Assembly: GCA_014155875.1 (NCBI GenBank)
Contig: JACEFZ010015007.1
Span: forward strand, 169,738 to 233,737
DNA: 64,000 nucleotides
Direction: 5' to 3'
DNA from: Cepaea nemoralis
Lineage: Eukaryota > Mollusca > Gastropoda > Stylommatophora > Helicidae
The notes beneath the pieces were generated by a model, which saw nothing but the letters and a program-made list of their open reading frames with translations, had not been told where the DNA came from and ran no database searches. Position numbers and translations under genes: made by a program. Below, piece after piece: positions 60,656 to 64,000 of this stretch (position 1 is the first letter of the stretch; every line of letters begins with the position of its first letter).

Positions 60656-62530
60656 TCAAATCAAATCAAATCAAATCAACTTTATTAGGGTCACAAATTG
60701 GGCGCGCAGGCCCGTCTTACATTCGGCCCTTCCAGTCACTCGTCTTTCGTTCATCAAGAGCATTATACATTTACATAGGAAGAAAAATAAACATTGTGAA
60801 ATGAATGTTGTAAACATAAACAAGGCTAATTACCATGTTATGAAGCCCATTTCCCACCTATCCATACATCACCCCACTCACACAACACCCACACCTACCC
60901 ACACACACGCGCACCAAGGGACACATACACACCCCCACCTACCCACACACACGCACACCAAGGGACACATACATACCCCACATACCGACCCATCCCCCTC
61001 CCGCACATCCCCCACCCACACACACTGCCCTCACCTGATCCCCCAACCAAAACACACTCGCCACCCACAAACATTCCCCCACCAACCCACACATCCCACG
61101 CCCATCCACATCCTAACCCACACATCCTCTCCCACCCACACCTCAAACCACCCATCCCCCAGCCACATCTCCATCGACAACATATTCCCCACCCATGCAC
61201 ACAATCCCCCACCAACCCACACATCGCACATCGACTCACACATCCCCAAACCATACACACACATCCCCACCAACTGACATGTCCCTGCCCCCCCCCCCCA
61301 CACACACACATCTCCCTAACCACCCATACATCCCCAATCCACTCACACACACCCCACCACCCACACATACAACTTCCACCCACCCACACATGTCTTAACC
61401 TAATCCCCCACCACACAATCCCCCACCCGCACATCACATACACCCCCTACCACGCACTATTCCCAACCCACGCACCACACACACACATATCAATCACCAA
61501 GACATCCCCACTTACACACCACACACATATCCCCCACCCAGATACCACACAATATTCCCATCCACACCCACACAGATACCCTTATCCATCCACCCCACAT
61601 ACCCCCACTCACACAGCACAAAAATCCCCCACCCACACACACATACATCACCCACACAATATCCCCAACCAACACACCACACACCTCTCCCCACCCACAC
61701 ACGCATTCTCTACCCGTCCACCAACACACACTCACTCACGCATACATCCTCCACTACGCACCCACACACCCCCACCCACCCACCCCCAACCAAACATCTC
61801 TCGATCACAATACCCCTACCCACACACATCCTCCACCCACTCACACATCCCACCCTGACACATACAACTCCCTCACCCACCTTCACATCCCTAAGCCACT
61901 CACACATTCCCCATCCACACACACATCTCCCACCCACACACCCCCACATACTTCCCCCAACCACCACAATCCCCTACTCACCCACACATATACCCCACCC
62001 ATACGCACATTCCCCGCACCCATCACACACATCCCCCACACCACACACTATCCTCCACCCATATCACCACAAACATACCCTCCACCCACACATAATTCAC
62101 ACATCCCCCACCAACACACTGCACACATATCTCAAACCCACACACCATACACTTCTCCCCACCCGCCCTTGCATCCCCAATCCACCCAACACAATCCCCT
62201 ACCCACAAAACCCCGCCTCCCACACATACTTCCTCAAACCATCCACACATCTCCACCCACATAAACACACATACCCCGCATCCGTCCCATACACATATCC
62301 TCCACCCATACACACATCCCCCACACCCATTCCAACACCCCTACTTTCACCCCCACACATCCATCCACACATCCCACCAACACCCACAAATACCACTACC
62401 CACCAAAACCCACACACCCCAACCCATCCAAACGCATACCCCCACCCACACACCCCCACCCACACACCCCCACCCACACATATCCTTCTACATACACTCA
62501 CACTTCCTCACATCTAGACACATACAAAAT
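60656..62530 (-). mobile_element. Retroposon end with CA-rich tract, copy B
   Basis: The unique end lies at 60656-60860 with an (AAATC)n tail (complement TGATT), followed by about 1.65 kb of CACACATCCCCCACCC-type sequence to about 62510. The first 0.8 kb duplicates copy A. The third member of the family is 31060-32516 in the opposite orientation. Confidence 0.75.
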
Positions 62531-62675
62531 GTCTCACGTTAGTATTGAAACTAGTATGAACAAACTCCCACACTTTACTCACACACATACACTGACACTT
62601 GTCATGAGCAGTCTCATAAAAATGTTAAACATGGAGAAAAATGTGTACATAAAATGTATGTGACGTAAAAATAGT

Positions 62676-62678
62676 GAT

Positions 62679-62777
<99 letters not shown>

Positions 62778-62780
62778 TTC
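62676..62780. repeat. (TC)n then (CA)n microsatellite
   Basis: About 80 bp of TC and 18 bp of CA. Confidence 0.97.
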
Positions 62781-62960
62781 ACTCTCACACATTCACTCTT
62801 CCGCTCATTCATTCACTCTCACGCATTCACTCTCCCGCTCATTCACTCTCACGCTCACTCATTCACTCTCCCGCTCACTCATTCACTCTCCCGCTCACTC
62901 ATTCACTCTCCCGCTCACTCATTCACTCTCCCGCACACTCATTCACTCTCACTCGTTCTG
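62780..62960. repeat. Tandem repeat of about 21 bp
   Basis: Units ATTCACTCTCCCGCTCACTC and close variants, about eight copies. Confidence 0.88.
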
Positions 62961-63132
62961 TCTCTCATTCACACTCACTGACTCTCTCACTCAAACTACA
63001 GTAATGAACATGAGTTTATATTATGCATGATAAAATCAAATGGTATTTAACTGATAATATGACAGATGAGAATACACAATCATATGGATTCGCGTGTTAC
63101 ATAACATGCGTGTTACATGACATGCATCTGCT

Positions 63133-63133
63133 C

Positions 63134-63199
<66 letters not shown>
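63133..63199. repeat. (TC)n microsatellite
   Basis: About 65 bp of TC. It is followed to 63535 by CA- and CT-rich low-complexity sequence without a gene. Confidence 0.97.
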
Positions 63200-63204
<5 letters not shown>

Positions 63205-63538
63205 CTTTCATATACACACACTCACACGCATGCGCGCGCTCACACACACACACACACACTAACACATCAACTCTCCCACTGTCTCACTCTCTAACACACA
63301 ATCCTTCACACACACACACACACTCACTCTCTCAATCACACTCTCTCACACATACATATGAACGCATGCGCATGCACGCATGCACGCACCACACACTCCC
63401 TCACTCCCTCTCACACATACACGTACGAATGCATGCACTGACACATTCCCCCACCATTTCTCGCTCAATCACTCTCTCCACACACACGCATGCACGTGCG
63501 CACACACGCATTCACTCTCTCCCTCTCTCTGACACCCA

Positions 63539-63539
<1 letters not shown>

Positions 63540-63625
<86 letters not shown>
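63540..63625. repeat. (TC)n microsatellite
   Basis: About 85 bp of TC. Confidence 0.97.
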
Positions 63626-63628
<3 letters not shown>

Positions 63629-63649
63629 CTCACACGCACACACATATAT

Positions 63650-63718
63650 AGTGAACAATTATAGTTAAACAATTATAATGAACAATTATACTGAACAATT
63701 ATACTGAACAATTATACC
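63650..63718 (-). repeat. 13-14-bp tandem tail of the LINE end
   Basis: Five units like TATAATTGTTCAG on the minus strand, directly downstream of the LINE stop codon. It has the form of a 3' repeat tail. Confidence 0.75.
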
Positions 63719-63728
63719 AGTAAATGAA

Positions 63729-64000
63729 TTATGGTGGCATATAGTCGGTATGGATTAAGTATTGAAAGAGTTTTCGGTTAAATGTGTAGGGACTCATTGG
63801 AGTTTTCAGATCTGGAGGTAGCTCATTCCATAAGTGAGCACCAGAATAGGCGAAACATGTTTTGTATAGGTCCAATCTAGGCTTTGAGACATGTAACAAA
63901 TTTAGGCGCTTGCTGTTCATTGCATTAGATTGAATCAGCGGCAGAAGATACTCTGGGGTATTTTGAGATATAATTTTATTCACTAATTTGGCTTTGTTGA
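63729..64000 (-). pseudogene. C-terminal end of a LINE ORF2, cut by the window edge
   Basis: An 84-codon frame on the minus strand (63983-63729). It has SKRLNLLHVSKPRLDLYKTC, FAYSGAHLWNELPPDLK and FNRKLFQYLI, the standard C-terminal tail of CR1/L2/RTE-like non-LTR reverse transcriptases (SF.Y.G...WN.LP..L..). The sequence is cut at the right edge, so the upstream RT and whether it is intact cannot be judged. It is a different family from the LINE fragments at 23980 and 60400. Confidence 0.72.

Noticed and set aside
60624..61277. 217-codon His/Pro/Thr-rich frame on the plus strand, and Gly/Val/Trp/Cys-rich frames on the minus strand nearby
   Set aside because: Same CA-rich repeat as above; these are by-products of composition.

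Overview
This is a stretch of animal (metazoan) genomic DNA with no recognisable host gene. It is built almost entirely from transposable elements, their debris, minisatellites and long microsatellites. The SINE families, the many dinucleotide tracts and the kinds of Ty3/gypsy, hAT and non-LTR elements suggest a marine invertebrate, most likely a mollusc. That assignment is an inference and no species call is possible from the window.

Region 1-26066 is a Russian-doll nest that can be resolved to base level from target-site duplications (TSDs). The outermost element is a minus-strand Ty3/gypsy copy (copy 1; internal part 93-3892, 5' LTR beginning at 3893). Its 5' LTR is interrupted by a plus-strand LTR element P (4687-21438, TSD TTCCT) and by a hAT transposon (22318-25792, 8-bp TSD), and ends at 26066. 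P's 3' LTR is itself split by a second minus-strand gypsy copy (copy 2; 11294-21331, TSD GTGAG). Removing copy 2 restores a P 3' LTR of exactly 815 bp, the same length as its 5' LTR. Copies 1 and 2 carry gag, protease, integrase, reverse transcriptase and RNase H in that order. Integrase lies before RT, as in the Gmr1 group and unlike ordinary Ty3/gypsy elements. Their capsid region looks like the SCAN domain. P has a related gag, protease and integrase zinc finger, but lacks the integrase core, RT and RNase H.

Region 26067-41264 holds SINEs, repeated fragments of one LINE C-terminus, a 52-bp minisatellite split by a GT-rich retroposon, a 30-bp (10-codon) minisatellite, a 45-bp array, and one unexplained 128-codon open frame (39696-40082, minus).

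Region 41270-51174 is an LTR element with giant, nearly identical LTRs (about 3.5 kb each) around a 2.8-kb internal region. That internal region keeps only debris of gypsy RT/RNase H. It ends in perfect CAGAC TSDs and resembles a LARD-type non-autonomous element. Region 51420-54563 is a second hAT element with a perfect TSD (ACTTAGGG).

Region 54572-64000 contains SINE and LINE fragments, an AT-rich hairpin with perfect 21-bp arms, a dispersed repeat starting ACTAGCTGACCCGG, two related CA-rich retroposons, many CT/GA/CA tracts, and the C-terminal end of a LINE ORF2 at the right edge. No element looks fully intact. All positions and identities were judged by eye.
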